Origin: an uncultured Opitutales bacterium | Lineage (GTDB): Bacteria; Verrucomicrobiota; Verrucomicrobiia; Opitutales; Intestinicryptomonadaceae | DNA length: 64,000 nt | NCBI GenBank assembly: GCA_944390805.1 | Contig: CALXQW010000037.1 | Span: 34,422-98,421 of the forward strand | Direction of reading: 5' to 3' | Shown here: piece after piece, positions 17,593 to 26,555 of the stretch | How positions within the stretch are numbered: the first letter of the stretch is position 1 | How the letters are laid out: each line of letters begins with the position of its first letter | Notes under the pieces: model-generated | The model's input: only the letters and a program-made list of their open reading frames with translations | Told to the model about the DNA's origin: nothing | The model's database searches: none | Made by a program: the position numbers and the translations under genes

Positions 17593-19427
17593 TGTCTTCC
17601 TACGCGGATATATTTACTCAGACCTGGGCGGTGCTGTTAGTCATTTTGTTTTTTGGCGGATCGATATTCGTACATGAATTCGGGCATTTTCTTGCCGCAA
17701 AATGGCGCGGGCTTAAGGTATTGAGGTTTTCCATAGGTTTCGGGCCAAAGCTGTTTTCATGGAAAGGAGCGGACGGTTGCGAATATAGAGTATCGCTCTT
17801 GCCATTGGGCGGATATGTCGCGCTGCCGCAACTGGCGGATATGGGCGCTCTTGAAGGGGGATCGGCTTCTGAAGGAGAATTGCCTGAAGATTCGGATAAT
17901 TCCAACTATAAAAAAAATCTAAGTTTTTTTGACAAGTTTGCAGTAAGCGCAGCTGGAGCGTTCTTCAATGTGCTTTTTGCCGCTGTGCTCGCTTGCGGCG
18001 TGTGGATTCTTGGATTGCCGGAAAGCGGAGCGTACAACACAAACCAAGTTGGATTTGTTCCGGAAAAATTAAACACTATAGATTCTCGCACCATAGACAA
18101 CCCGGCGTATCTTGCGGGGATAAAACCCGGAGATAGAATAGTTGAAGTTGATGGTAGAAAGGTGTCTAAATTTACAGATATTTTAGAATATGTAATGTTG
18201 GGAGCCGGCAGAACTCAAGACGGCAAGCCGAGTTGCGTTTTTACCGTTCTTCGCGATGGGAAAACTTTTGATGTTAATATTTATCCGGTTTTATACAGCA
18301 CTAATCCTCAAACTGTAGATTCGGTGAGAATGGTTGGACTGCTGCCGGCAATGAAGCTGAAAGTTTTGCAAATTCTAAAAGACTCCGCGGCGGAAAAAGC
18401 CGGATTAAAAGTTGGAGATATAGTAGTTGCGGTAGGCGGGGAAAAGATGTATTCAAACCAACATGTTTCTGCAAAGCTGGACACCTTGTCAGACGGGGAA
18501 AGCATTGATGTTGATATATTGCGCGGCGGCAAACCCATGCAGCTGAAAGCAACTCCAAGCAGAATATATACAACCAGGCCTTTATGTACAATAAAGCTTG
18601 GCAACAGAGGAGGAGAACTGAGCTTTATGACTGTTGGAGGAAATTCGCAAGAAGCCCATTCAGTAGATTTAAAGGGCAGGGCGGCTGTATATGCAGTAGA
18701 TAAGTCTGATCCGCGCCTTTCACAGATAAATACCGGAGATATACTGATAAAGATTTCCGACAAATCCATAAGCACTCTTACGCAGCTATCCATACTTGCG
18801 CAAAACGGCATCAAGAACGGAGGTACAGCACTTGTATTTTTGGGTGCTGACGGCAAACTGAAAGAATTAGTTTTGCCAAAAGATGCCTCCGTTGAAATTT
18901 CACCTGCGGGAGAAAGGGTAATGCTCGGATATGTGATAGGCTCGGATATGGTTATCGCCCACCCAAATGTCTTAGAGCAGTTTGAAGATGCCTTGCGCAA
19001 GACGTGGGATTCAATAGCAAGCTTGGTAAATCCCAAAAGCGATGTTGGAATAAGCCAGCTTGCAGGGCCTGTTGATATAGTTAGAATAATGCATAGGCTC
19101 TCGCTTTCGGACTTCTCCTTGATACTTTCGTTTGCAGTATTGCTCAATATAAATTTGGCAATACTTAATCTGCTACCAATACCCGTATTGGACGGAGGGC
19201 ATATACTCTTTGCGTTTATTGCAAAATTAAGAGGAGAGCCTCTGCCGGAAAAAATAGTGGCGTCTTTGCAGGGAATATTTATGCTGCTCTTTATGGCGCT
19301 GATGTTCTATGTGATATATGGCGGAATATGGCGCTGGGCGGGAGATAGGCAGATGTCGGATTACGACGGAATCCGCAACGAATTTTTCATAGATATACCT
19401 CAAAATTTTAACGACGATGGAAAATAG
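17592..19427 (+). CDS. rseP: RseP-type site-2 intramembrane zinc metalloprotease with three PDZ-like regions
   Basis: A 611-residue inner-membrane protease. The zinc site HEFGH is at residues 28-32 and the second metal motif NLLPIPVLDGGH is near the C-terminus. Between them lie three PDZ-like units: one ending in AGIKPGDRIVEVDG, one with AGLKVGDIVVAVGG and one with QINTGDILIKISD. RseP proteins usually have about 450 residues and two PDZ domains, so this form is extended by roughly 150 residues. In other bacteria RseP cuts anti-sigma factors and cleans signal peptides. It overlaps ispG by 11 bases. Confidence 0.94.
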   Translation: MSSYADIFTQTWAVLLVILFFGGSIFVHEFGHFLAAKWRGLKVLRFSIGFGPKLFSWKGADGCEYRVSLLPLGGYVALPQLADMGALEGGSASEGELPEDSDNSNYKKNLSFFDKFAVSAAGAFFNVLFAAVLACGVWILGLPESGAYNTNQVGFVPEKLNTIDSRTIDNPAYLAGIKPGDRIVEVDGRKVSKFTDILEYVMLGAGRTQDGKPSCVFTVLRDGKTFDVNIYPVLYSTNPQTVDSVRMVGLLPAMKLKVLQILKDSAAEKAGLKVGDIVVAVGGEKMYSNQHVSAKLDTLSDGESIDVDILRGGKPMQLKATPSRIYTTRPLCTIKLGNRGGELSFMTVGGNSQEAHSVDLKGRAAVYAVDKSDPRLSQINTGDILIKISDKSISTLTQLSILAQNGIKNGGTALVFLGADGKLKELVLPKDASVEISPAGERVMLGYVIGSDMVIAHPNVLEQFEDALRKTWDSIASLVNPKSDVGISQLAGPVDIVRIMHRLSLSDFSLILSFAVLLNINLAILNLLPIPVLDGGHILFAFIAKLRGEPLPEKIVASLQGIFMLLFMALMFYVIYGGIWRWAGDRQMSDYDGIRNEFFIDIPQNFNDDGK

Positions 19428-21249
19428 CTATACACAATCGCGTTTCAACCGCGTAAGAAGGAAGACTTCGGAAGTCATGGTTGGAAATGTTGGAATAGGC
19501 GGAAACAATCCGATAAGGATTCAATCTATGACCAACACAAAAACGTGCGACGTTGCCGCATCGGTTGCCCAGTGCATACAACTGGCTGAGGCCGGCTGCG
19601 AGATAATAAGGCTCACCGCACAAAATCTCGATGCTGCAAGGGCGTTAAAAGACATATCAAAACAGTTCCGCGCCGCAGGATTTTCAAATCCGCTTGTGGC
19701 GGACATACATTTTTTGCCGCAAACGGCCATGGAAGCTGTGGAGCATGTGGAGAAAATTAGGGTAAATCCGGGGAATTTTAGCGACAAGAAAAAATCTGTT
19801 CCGGTTGAATATACAGACTCTTTATATGCGGAGGAATTGGACAAGGTAAGAGAGAAATTTACTCCGCTCGTATTGCGCTGCAAAGAGCTGGGTAGAGCAA
19901 TGAGAATAGGGACAAACCATGGATCTTTGTCGGACAGGATAGTCAGCCGCTATGGAGACACATCTTTCGGCATGGTGGAGGCCGCTCTTGAATTTGCCCG
20001 CATATGTGAAGATTTAAACTTTAAAAACCTGGTATTTTCATTCAAGTCCAGCAACACGAGAGTTATGATAGACACGTACCGCCTTGCGGTAAAAATGATG
20101 GCGCAGGAAGGAATGAACTATCCGTTGCATTTGGGTGTTACTGAGGCTGGCTTCGGAAGAGACGCCCGCATAAAAAGCGCGATAGGAATAGGATCTTTGT
20201 TGCTTGACGGACTGGGAGACACCATACGAGTATCTCTTACGGAAGATCCCGTGCAAGAATTGCCCGTAGCCAGGGAGATAGCTAGAATAGCCTCCCTTGC
20301 GGATTCGGATACGCCGTCGGAGCAGATAGCGGAAGATATAGATTTTTATTCATACAAGCGCAGAGCGGCGCAATTGGTGGAAATTTCCGACAAAGTTAAA
20401 GTTGGCGCTGGAACTATACCGTCTGTAATTGAAATTGTAGGGCAAGATAAAAATGCGTCCGAAGCAGCAGAAGTTTCTGTTAAGAAGATTTCCTGCGGCG
20501 CATATGTCGGCGGCGGTCTAATAATAAAGAAATATTCAACCCCCTCTGAGCTTGAGTCTGATTTATCCGCAAATCCAGATAAAATAATAGCCGCGGAGAT
20601 TTCATCGGCAAAAATAGATTCTTTTGCCGATGTACTCAAAAATGCGTTAAAGAGGATAATTATAGTTCCATCTGCTGCGCAGGGGAAAGATCACGCAGTT
20701 GGAGAAGCCAGAAGGATTGTTGCAAAGCTCGATTCTATGGGGCTTGCACTTCCGGTAATGCTTGTATTTAACCGTGAAAAATTGATAGATAAAAATGGAG
20801 ATTTTGACTCTCGCCTAGACGAGGCGTCTATGTATTTGGGGTCTTTATTGGCTGACGGCATTGGCGACTGTGTTTGCGTAAATATCTCCGAAGACAATCT
20901 TGAGAACGCAAAAATTGCCTTAGATATTCTTCAGGGAGCGAGGGCTCGTAAGAGCAAGGCTGAATATATTGCCTGCCCAAGTTGCGGCAGAACTCTTTAC
21001 AATATTCAGGAAACAGCGGCAAAGATAAAGGCTCATACGGAGCATATGAAAGGCATAACCATCGGAATAATGGGCTGCATTGTAAATGGGCCCGGGGAAA
21101 TGGCCGACGCCGATTATGGATATGTAGGCGGAGCTCCCGGAAAGATAAATTTGTACAAGGCAAAGAAATGCGTTGAGATGAATATTCCGCAAGAAGAGGC
21201 CTTGGAGCATCTGCTTAAGCTGATTGAAGAGGATATGAAGAATAAATAG
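19417..21249 (+). CDS. ispG: 4-hydroxy-3-methylbut-2-enyl diphosphate synthase, large (inserted-domain) form
   Basis: A 610-residue iron-sulphur enzyme of the MEP pathway. The N-terminal TIM barrel begins around PIRIQSMTNTKTCDV and contains LVADIHF. A central insert of roughly 200-250 residues sets it apart from the short proteobacterial IspG and matches the three-domain form of plants, Chlamydia and Bacteroidota. The 4Fe-4S domain carries Cys520 and Cys523 (ACPSCGRT) and Cys554 (GIMGCIVNGPGE) with the catalytic Glu just after. Last gene of the uppS operon, followed by a terminator. Confidence 0.97.
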   Translation: MENSYTQSRFNRVRRKTSEVMVGNVGIGGNNPIRIQSMTNTKTCDVAASVAQCIQLAEAGCEIIRLTAQNLDAARALKDISKQFRAAGFSNPLVADIHFLPQTAMEAVEHVEKIRVNPGNFSDKKKSVPVEYTDSLYAEELDKVREKFTPLVLRCKELGRAMRIGTNHGSLSDRIVSRYGDTSFGMVEAALEFARICEDLNFKNLVFSFKSSNTRVMIDTYRLAVKMMAQEGMNYPLHLGVTEAGFGRDARIKSAIGIGSLLLDGLGDTIRVSLTEDPVQELPVAREIARIASLADSDTPSEQIAEDIDFYSYKRRAAQLVEISDKVKVGAGTIPSVIEIVGQDKNASEAAEVSVKKISCGAYVGGGLIIKKYSTPSELESDLSANPDKIIAAEISSAKIDSFADVLKNALKRIIIVPSAAQGKDHAVGEARRIVAKLDSMGLALPVMLVFNREKLIDKNGDFDSRLDEASMYLGSLLADGIGDCVCVNISEDNLENAKIALDILQGARARKSKAEYIACPSCGRTLYNIQETAAKIKAHTEHMKGITIGIMGCIVNGPGEMADADYGYVGGAPGKINLYKAKKCVEMNIPQEEALEHLLKLIEEDMKNK

Positions 21250-21268
21250 TCCTAAAATTTAGAACATT

Positions 21269-21309
21269 AATACGGAGGAGCGCCGCAGTTGTATTCCTCC
21301 GTATTTTTT
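21269..21309 (+). terminator. Terminator of the uppS-ispG operon
   Basis: TACGGAGGA arm at 21271, complementary TCCTCCGTA arm ending at 21303, then T6. Confidence 0.85.
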
Positions 21310-21444
21310 ATTTACAGACAAATTGATGTTCTTTAGATGGTTTTATGCCTTTTTGTTTTGATTGGCATTATATTATGTTTTGCAATAGCTTAAGAAAAAA
21401 TATAATGTCTATAAAATCTAATTTACACATCAGGATTATCCAAA

Positions 21445-21840
21445 ATGGAATATATATTTTATCTGTTCTGTTTCTGCGTTTTATACGTGATAGTTGCAAA
21501 TTTTCTATTTCTGCGCCATTTTAGCAGGAAAGATCTGCAGATTAAAGCTGAGTATTTTGACGGAATGATAAATTTGTATATTAAAAATAATTCCGGCAGA
21601 GATCTATATATAAACTCAGTCGGAGTATTTAATATTATAACTCAACGCAGTATAAGTTGGGGATGGATGCACGGCTCAATTTCAATTCCCAAACATGGAT
21701 ATGATATAACATCGTTGCCGCCAAAGGAAAATATGCCAATTTCCCTATTTAAAGGGGGTACGGCAGAATTATCTATGCCGTTTGAAATTAACTCTACAAA
21801 ACCTACCGGGGTATATATAGACGTTTCTCATTATATTTAG
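21445..21840 (+). CDS. Membrane-anchored protein of unknown function
   Basis: A 131-residue protein with one N-terminal transmembrane helix (about residues 2-24, rich in Phe, Leu, Val) and a beta-rich outer part with alternating hydrophobic residues. No family is recognised. It begins the accessory zone and stands alone, with about 240 AT-rich bases behind it. Confidence 0.6.
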   Translation: MEYIFYLFCFCVLYVIVANFLFLRHFSRKDLQIKAEYFDGMINLYIKNNSGRDLYINSVGVFNIITQRSISWGWMHGSISIPKHGYDITSLPPKENMPISLFKGGTAELSMPFEINSTKPTGVYIDVSHYI

Positions 21841-22080
21841 ATAAAAACATAGATAATTCATTGTATGAAAGAAAATACACATACAACTTTCTCGGCAGAA
21901 GCATCAGTAAATATTATTACTTGGAAAATGTATTTTTTAGAATATATCAAAAATAAGATATATTTATAGAATATTTAATGTTTTATAATTACATAGATGT
22001 ATATTTAATTAATAATATTTTTCAAAAACAAAAACTTGCGCAATGAAATTCATGTAGATTAGGCAAAAAACAATGCTTAA

Positions 22081-23604
22081 TTAGATATTTTCAAGTTGCT
22101 TCCATGATTCTGGCCCATCGTTCTTTTGGGGATTGCCGGGAGTGCTTCTCCCAGATTTAACATAGTCGAAAAACAAGGAGCGAAGTTCGTTTACTACGTC
22201 GGGATACTTATCACATAGATTATTCTTTTCCGATGGATCGGCTTGCATATCGTAAAGCTGTAGTTTAGGCAACTGAGCTATTATTTTATTGTCTTTGTCA
22301 GGCTTGGGGAAACTCCAGCCTCCGGACGACGGAGAAAGCAAAAGTTTCCATTTTCCTTTCCTTATTGTAAATTGCCCGTAAAAAGAGTGGAATACCGTAG
22401 CTTCTCTAATTGGCTCAATATGCGTTTCAGATTCTAATAATGGAAGTATATTATAACTGTCTTCGCCTTCGGAATCTTCCAGCTTATATCCATTTATTGC
22501 GGCAAATGTTGCATAGAAATCCGTAAGGCATATGGTTTGATTTACATAATGCGGAGCAGATTTCTGAGGCCATTTTACTATGCATGGAATTCTATGACCT
22601 CCGTCGAATAAATCAGCCTTATGACCTCTATATATATAGTTTGGATAGTGTCCTTGAGTTTTAAGGTTGGCAATTCCGGAGGCAGGGCTGCACCCGTTGT
22701 CGGAGGTAAAGACAATTAATGTATTTTTTGCTTTACCTGATTTTTCAACAGCATCAACTATGCGGCCTACCATGTCATCAACCATTATGACGAAATCTCC
22801 ATAACTGCCCAATCCGGATTTGCCTTTGTACTCTTCCGTGGGGAGTATTGGCGTGTGAGGGGCGGGAATAGGTAGGTATAGAAAATATGGCTGTCCTAAT
22901 TTTGACTTCTCCTCTATATACTTGCATGCACGCGAAATTATGTTTGGCAAAGCTTTTTCATGTTCAAAATCTGATGCCGTAGGACCTTTGCGCCAGAATG
23001 CATATTTATCTTTATTTTCCGTTTCTCTATTTGGAATAGCAGTAGGCATATTGTTTTCCACATATACATATGGAGGCATATCCAGAGAGCCGGTGAAACC
23101 GTAGAAATAATCGAACCCAAGAGTTGTTGGGCCATTTTTTATAGGCTTTGAGAAATCAACGTTTTCTTCTCCAGCATCAATATTGTTCCAGTCCCAGCCC
23201 AAATGCCATTTGCCTATAGCTGCGGTTGTGTATCCTTATTTTTTTAGCATAGAGGCAATTGTCTGCCTGCCAGGCTGTATCAAGGCTTTGCTGTATCCAT
23301 ATATAACGCCTTGTTTGAGGGTAGACCTCCAGTTATAACGTCCGGTTAAAATACTATAACGAGTAGGTGTGCATACTGAAGATGATGAATGGGCATCTGT
23401 AAATACCACACCTTGAGTTGCCAACCCGTCAATATTTGGAGTTTTTATTTTAGATAGTTCCTTACCCAATATTGATACATCTCCATAACCCATGTCGTCT
23501 GCCAGAATGAAAATAATATTGGGTTTGTCAGCAGATGTGTTTTCTCCGAAAGAAATGAACGGTAAAAGTAAAGTTAAAATGGCAATAAAAAAATCTTTTC
23601 CCAT
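22081..23604 (-). pseudogene. Secreted S1-type sulfatase interrupted by one in-frame stop
   Basis: Two frames in the same phase make one sulfatase of about 507 codons split by TAA at 23236-23238. The N-terminal piece has a signal peptide, the metal-binding Asp36 and Asp37 (ILADDMGYGD) and the formylglycine site Cys78-Thr-Pro80-Thr-Arg82. The piece after the stop continues directly with GYTTAAIGKWHLG, then FTSDNGCSP and the C-terminal subdomain, ending normally. No bases appear lost. The reading ...LKK-stop-GYTTA suggests one substitution in a Lys, Glu or similar codon. Unless the stop is read through or is a sequence error, no active sulfatase is made. Intact relatives cleave sulfate esters from host or algal glycans. 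Confidence 0.85.
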
Positions 23605-24074
23605 ATTATTCCATCTCTTATATAATAATCTAAGTTCGATTTATCGTTAACGAATTATCAAATATATATATGATTATAATATAAAATATATTATGCGCAA
23701 TACAAAATTTATACATGGCACTTTTACCTGAAAAACACAATAGAGTGATAAATTCTTAACTATGCGAATCTGGATAAAATGATATTAAGAGAAATATATA
23801 AATAGACGCATGAGCCATACAGAATTTGTATGGCTCATTTTTAAGTGGTATATATTTATCTAATTCTATGTAATACGGAAGTTGATTATACCATTTTTTG
23901 TAAGATTTTGAGTGCAGATCTTTAATTATAAATAGAGCATTTAGAGTTTTACTTCCGTTAAAATTTAATTTAATAGGTTAAATATACATTGAAAACGCTT
24001 TTTAATCTGAAATATGAGAAATCTATTATTCTGCATATTATTATTTTTTATCGGCAAATATATACGCATTTGAC
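23605..24074. other. AT-rich divergent region between the sulfatase and the Sel1 gene
   Basis: About 470 bases with no convincing gene except the out-of-frame signal-peptide start at 24014. It contains an orphan hairpin at 23810-23845 (listed separately) and must hold promoters for both neighbours. Otherwise I see nothing recognisable. Confidence 0.4.
23810..23845 (+). terminator. Orphan terminator-like hairpin
   Basis: ATGAGCCATAC pairs perfectly with GTATGGCTCAT and is followed by T5. No plus-strand gene lies upstream of it; the nearest upstream gene runs away on the minus strand. It may end an unrecognised small RNA. Confidence 0.55.
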
Positions 24075-26429
24075 GTGGATGCTCCAGAATTTAAGCTGAA
24101 AATAAAAGAGGGAGATTCTTCCGCTTTAAAAGTTCTAAAAGAAGAGGCCGAAAGAGGAAACCCAAGAGCACAATGTCTTTTGGGCAGGCGTTATTTAAAC
24201 GGCTGGAAGATAGAAAAAAATTCCGACGAAGGCGTAAAATGGCTCAAGCGAGCCATAGAACAGGGAGATCTGGAAGCCCAATGCAATTTAGGGGTATGTT
24301 ATATTAAAGGATGGGGAGTCAATGAAGATCTAAATAAGGGCTTTTCCCTAATTAAAACGGCGGCGGAGAAAAAACATCCGTACGGGCAGGCAATGTTGGG
24401 GTATTGCTATATGCAAGGTTTCGGTGTGGCGCAAAATATCGAAGAAAGCATGAAGTGGACTCGAATGGCAGTAGAACAAGGAGATTCGTTAGGCCAGTTT
24501 ATCTTAGCTTACTCTTATTCTCTAGGAGTAGGTGTAGATAAAGACTTTAATGAAGCTGAAAAATACTTTAAAGCTGCCGCTCAACAAGGTGATGAACAGG
24601 CCATGAGATCTTTAGGCATACTTTATCTTCAAGGCATGGGAGTTGCCCAAAATTTTCGCGAGGCTTTTAAATATATTGAATCCGCAGCACAATGTGGTGA
24701 TGAACAAGCCCAAGGATTATTAGGCTACTTATACTTGAACGGTCTGGGAGTTGAAAAAGATCTAAATAAGGCCGTTAAATGGTTTAAAATCGGATCAGAA
24801 AGAAATGATTCCGAATCTCAATATAATTTGGGGATTTGCTATAGCAATGGTTTGGGCGTTGAAAAAAATCTAGATGAAGCTTTTAAATATTTAACTTTAG
24901 CTGCCGAACAAGGAAATGCTGATGCCCAGTATAACTTGGGTATTTGTTATTATAAGGGAGAAGGTGTAGAAAAGAATCTCAATGAGGCATTCAGGTGCTT
25001 TGCCAGTGCCGCAAAACAGGGAAATGTCGGAGGGCAACGTAATTTGGGTATTTGCTATTATAAAGGGGAAGGTGTAAAAAAAGATCTCAATGAGGCGGTA
25101 AAATGGTTTAAAGCGGCTGCTCAACAGGGCGATTCTGAAGCACAAAAACATATGGGCATTTGCTATGCCGATGGTTTGGGCGTAGAAAAAGATTTGGAAG
25201 AAGCATTCAGATACTTCGAGCTTGCTGCAAAACAAGGAGATGTTGATGCTCAAGGTAATTTGGGCATCTGCTATGCCAATGGTTTTGGTGTGGAAAAAAA
25301 TATCGATGAGGCTTTCAAATATTTCAATCTTGCTGCAATACAGGGAAATGTTGATGCTCAATACAACTTGGGCGTTTGTTATTACGAAGGTCTGGGTGTT
25401 AAAAAAGATATCCGAGAGGCTGTAAAATGGTTTAAAGCGGCTGCTCAACAAGGTAATTTGTTGGCGCTTAGGAAATTGGGACTTTACTATTCTAAGGGGT
25501 TAGGCGTAGAAAAAGACCTCAGAGAAGCCTTTAAATATTTTGAGCTTGCCGCTAAGCAGAAAGATACAGATGCCCAGTATAATTTGGGAGTTAGTTATTA
25601 TAATGGTTTCGGCATTGAGAAGGACATCAACAAAGCCCTAAAGTGGTTAAAACTTTCGGCGGAAAATGGAAATAGTAATGCTCAATATCAATTGGCGAAA
25701 TTTTATTCTGTAGGCCATAATGTAGCGAAAGATCCCAAAGAAGCGTTTAAATGGTTTAAAGCTGCCGCCGAGAAAGGTAATGTGCAGGCTCAAGACAAAT
25801 TGGGCGGGTGTTATTATTTGGGCAAAGGCGTAGAGAAAAACTTCAATGAAGCTTTCAAATGGTTTGAAACCGCCTCAAGACAAGGAAACATAGAGTCTTA
25901 TCGGAATTTGGCCATTTGCTATAATCAAGGGCACGGTGTGGAAAAAGATCTTAAAAAAGCTTTTGAATATACTAAATTTGCTGCTGAGCATGGGGATACT
26001 TTGGCTAAGAGGCATTTGGCCATTTATTATTTCCAAGGCAGAGTCGTTCAAAAAGATATTAAAGAGGCTTTAAAATGGTTCAAAGCTGCCGCTGAAAAAC
26101 AAGATGCAGTTGCTTTATATAATTTGGGTAGGTGCTACTGCGAAGGTTTAGGCGTTAAAAAAGACTTAGGAGAAGCTTTCAAATACTTTGAGGCTGCCGC
26201 CATGCGGGGATTTGTTCAGGCTCAATATACTCTCGCGGTCGTCTATACGGGAAAATTAGGCACGTTTAGAGATTATACCAAAGCTTATGTATGGTTTATG
26301 ATATGCAAAGACAAAATCAATAAAGATCTTACCGAAGTACTTTCATATCTAAAGAATAATATGGATTCCACCCAAATGAAGGAAGCTGTCGAATATGAAG
26401 AAAAACTAAAACGTACAATAGGAAAATAG
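24075..26429 (+). CDS. Long Sel1-repeat (SLR) protein, signal peptide out of frame
   Basis: The uninterrupted frame codes for about 784 residues, nearly all Sel1-like repeats of about 36 residues (roughly 21 copies) with the pattern AQ-LG-Y--G-GV-K---EA--WF--AA-qG. These form a curved alpha-solenoid used as a protein-binding scaffold. The likely true start is the ATG at 24014: it encodes MRNLLFCILL, a signal-peptide start, but a run of six T at 24044-24049 shifts it out of frame. With five T it would continue FLSANIYA-FDVDAPEF straight into the repeats. As given, translation would have to begin inside (for example GTG 24075), giving a cytoplasmic protein. The last 60 residues are non-repeat and charged. 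Confidence 0.85.
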   Translation: MDAPEFKLKIKEGDSSALKVLKEEAERGNPRAQCLLGRRYLNGWKIEKNSDEGVKWLKRAIEQGDLEAQCNLGVCYIKGWGVNEDLNKGFSLIKTAAEKKHPYGQAMLGYCYMQGFGVAQNIEESMKWTRMAVEQGDSLGQFILAYSYSLGVGVDKDFNEAEKYFKAAAQQGDEQAMRSLGILYLQGMGVAQNFREAFKYIESAAQCGDEQAQGLLGYLYLNGLGVEKDLNKAVKWFKIGSERNDSESQYNLGICYSNGLGVEKNLDEAFKYLTLAAEQGNADAQYNLGICYYKGEGVEKNLNEAFRCFASAAKQGNVGGQRNLGICYYKGEGVKKDLNEAVKWFKAAAQQGDSEAQKHMGICYADGLGVEKDLEEAFRYFELAAKQGDVDAQGNLGICYANGFGVEKNIDEAFKYFNLAAIQGNVDAQYNLGVCYYEGLGVKKDIREAVKWFKAAAQQGNLLALRKLGLYYSKGLGVEKDLREAFKYFELAAKQKDTDAQYNLGVSYYNGFGIEKDINKALKWLKLSAENGNSNAQYQLAKFYSVGHNVAKDPKEAFKWFKAAAEKGNVQAQDKLGGCYYLGKGVEKNFNEAFKWFETASRQGNIESYRNLAICYNQGHGVEKDLKKAFEYTKFAAEHGDTLAKRHLAIYYFQGRVVQKDIKEALKWFKAAAEKQDAVALYNLGRCYCEGLGVKKDLGEAFKYFEAAAMRGFVQAQYTLAVVYTGKLGTFRDYTKAYVWFMICKDKINKDLTEVLSYLKNNMDSTQMKEAVEYEEKLKRTIGK
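24150..26250 (+). repeat. Tandem coding repeat, about 108-bp unit
   Basis: The Sel1 units are visible in DNA as about 20 diverged 108-bp repeats (recurrent GTTTGGG...GTTGAAAAAGAT and GCTGCTCAACAAGG-like stretches). Neighbouring units are alike enough to allow unequal recombination and copy-number change. Confidence 0.75.
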
Positions 26430-26478
26430 TTTATCACAAAAATCTTTGCGTGCTGGCTCTTGTATTATAATAATACGC

Positions 26479-26518
26479 AAAAAACACCCGTTCTCGTTAT
26501 TTCTCCGGGTGTTTTTTT
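26479..26518 (+). terminator. Bidirectional terminator between the Sel1 gene and GH43
   Basis: A-run, ACACCCG arm, loop, CGGGTGT arm and T7; it can serve both convergent genes. Confidence 0.85.
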
Positions 26519-26555
26519 GAGTCTAAGTTAGTTGTGGCAAGAATAATATATGCCA

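Noticed and set aside
24150..26250. Tandem repeat as CRISPR array
   Set aside because: The repeats are about 108 bp, diverged, without spacers and encode Sel1 units.
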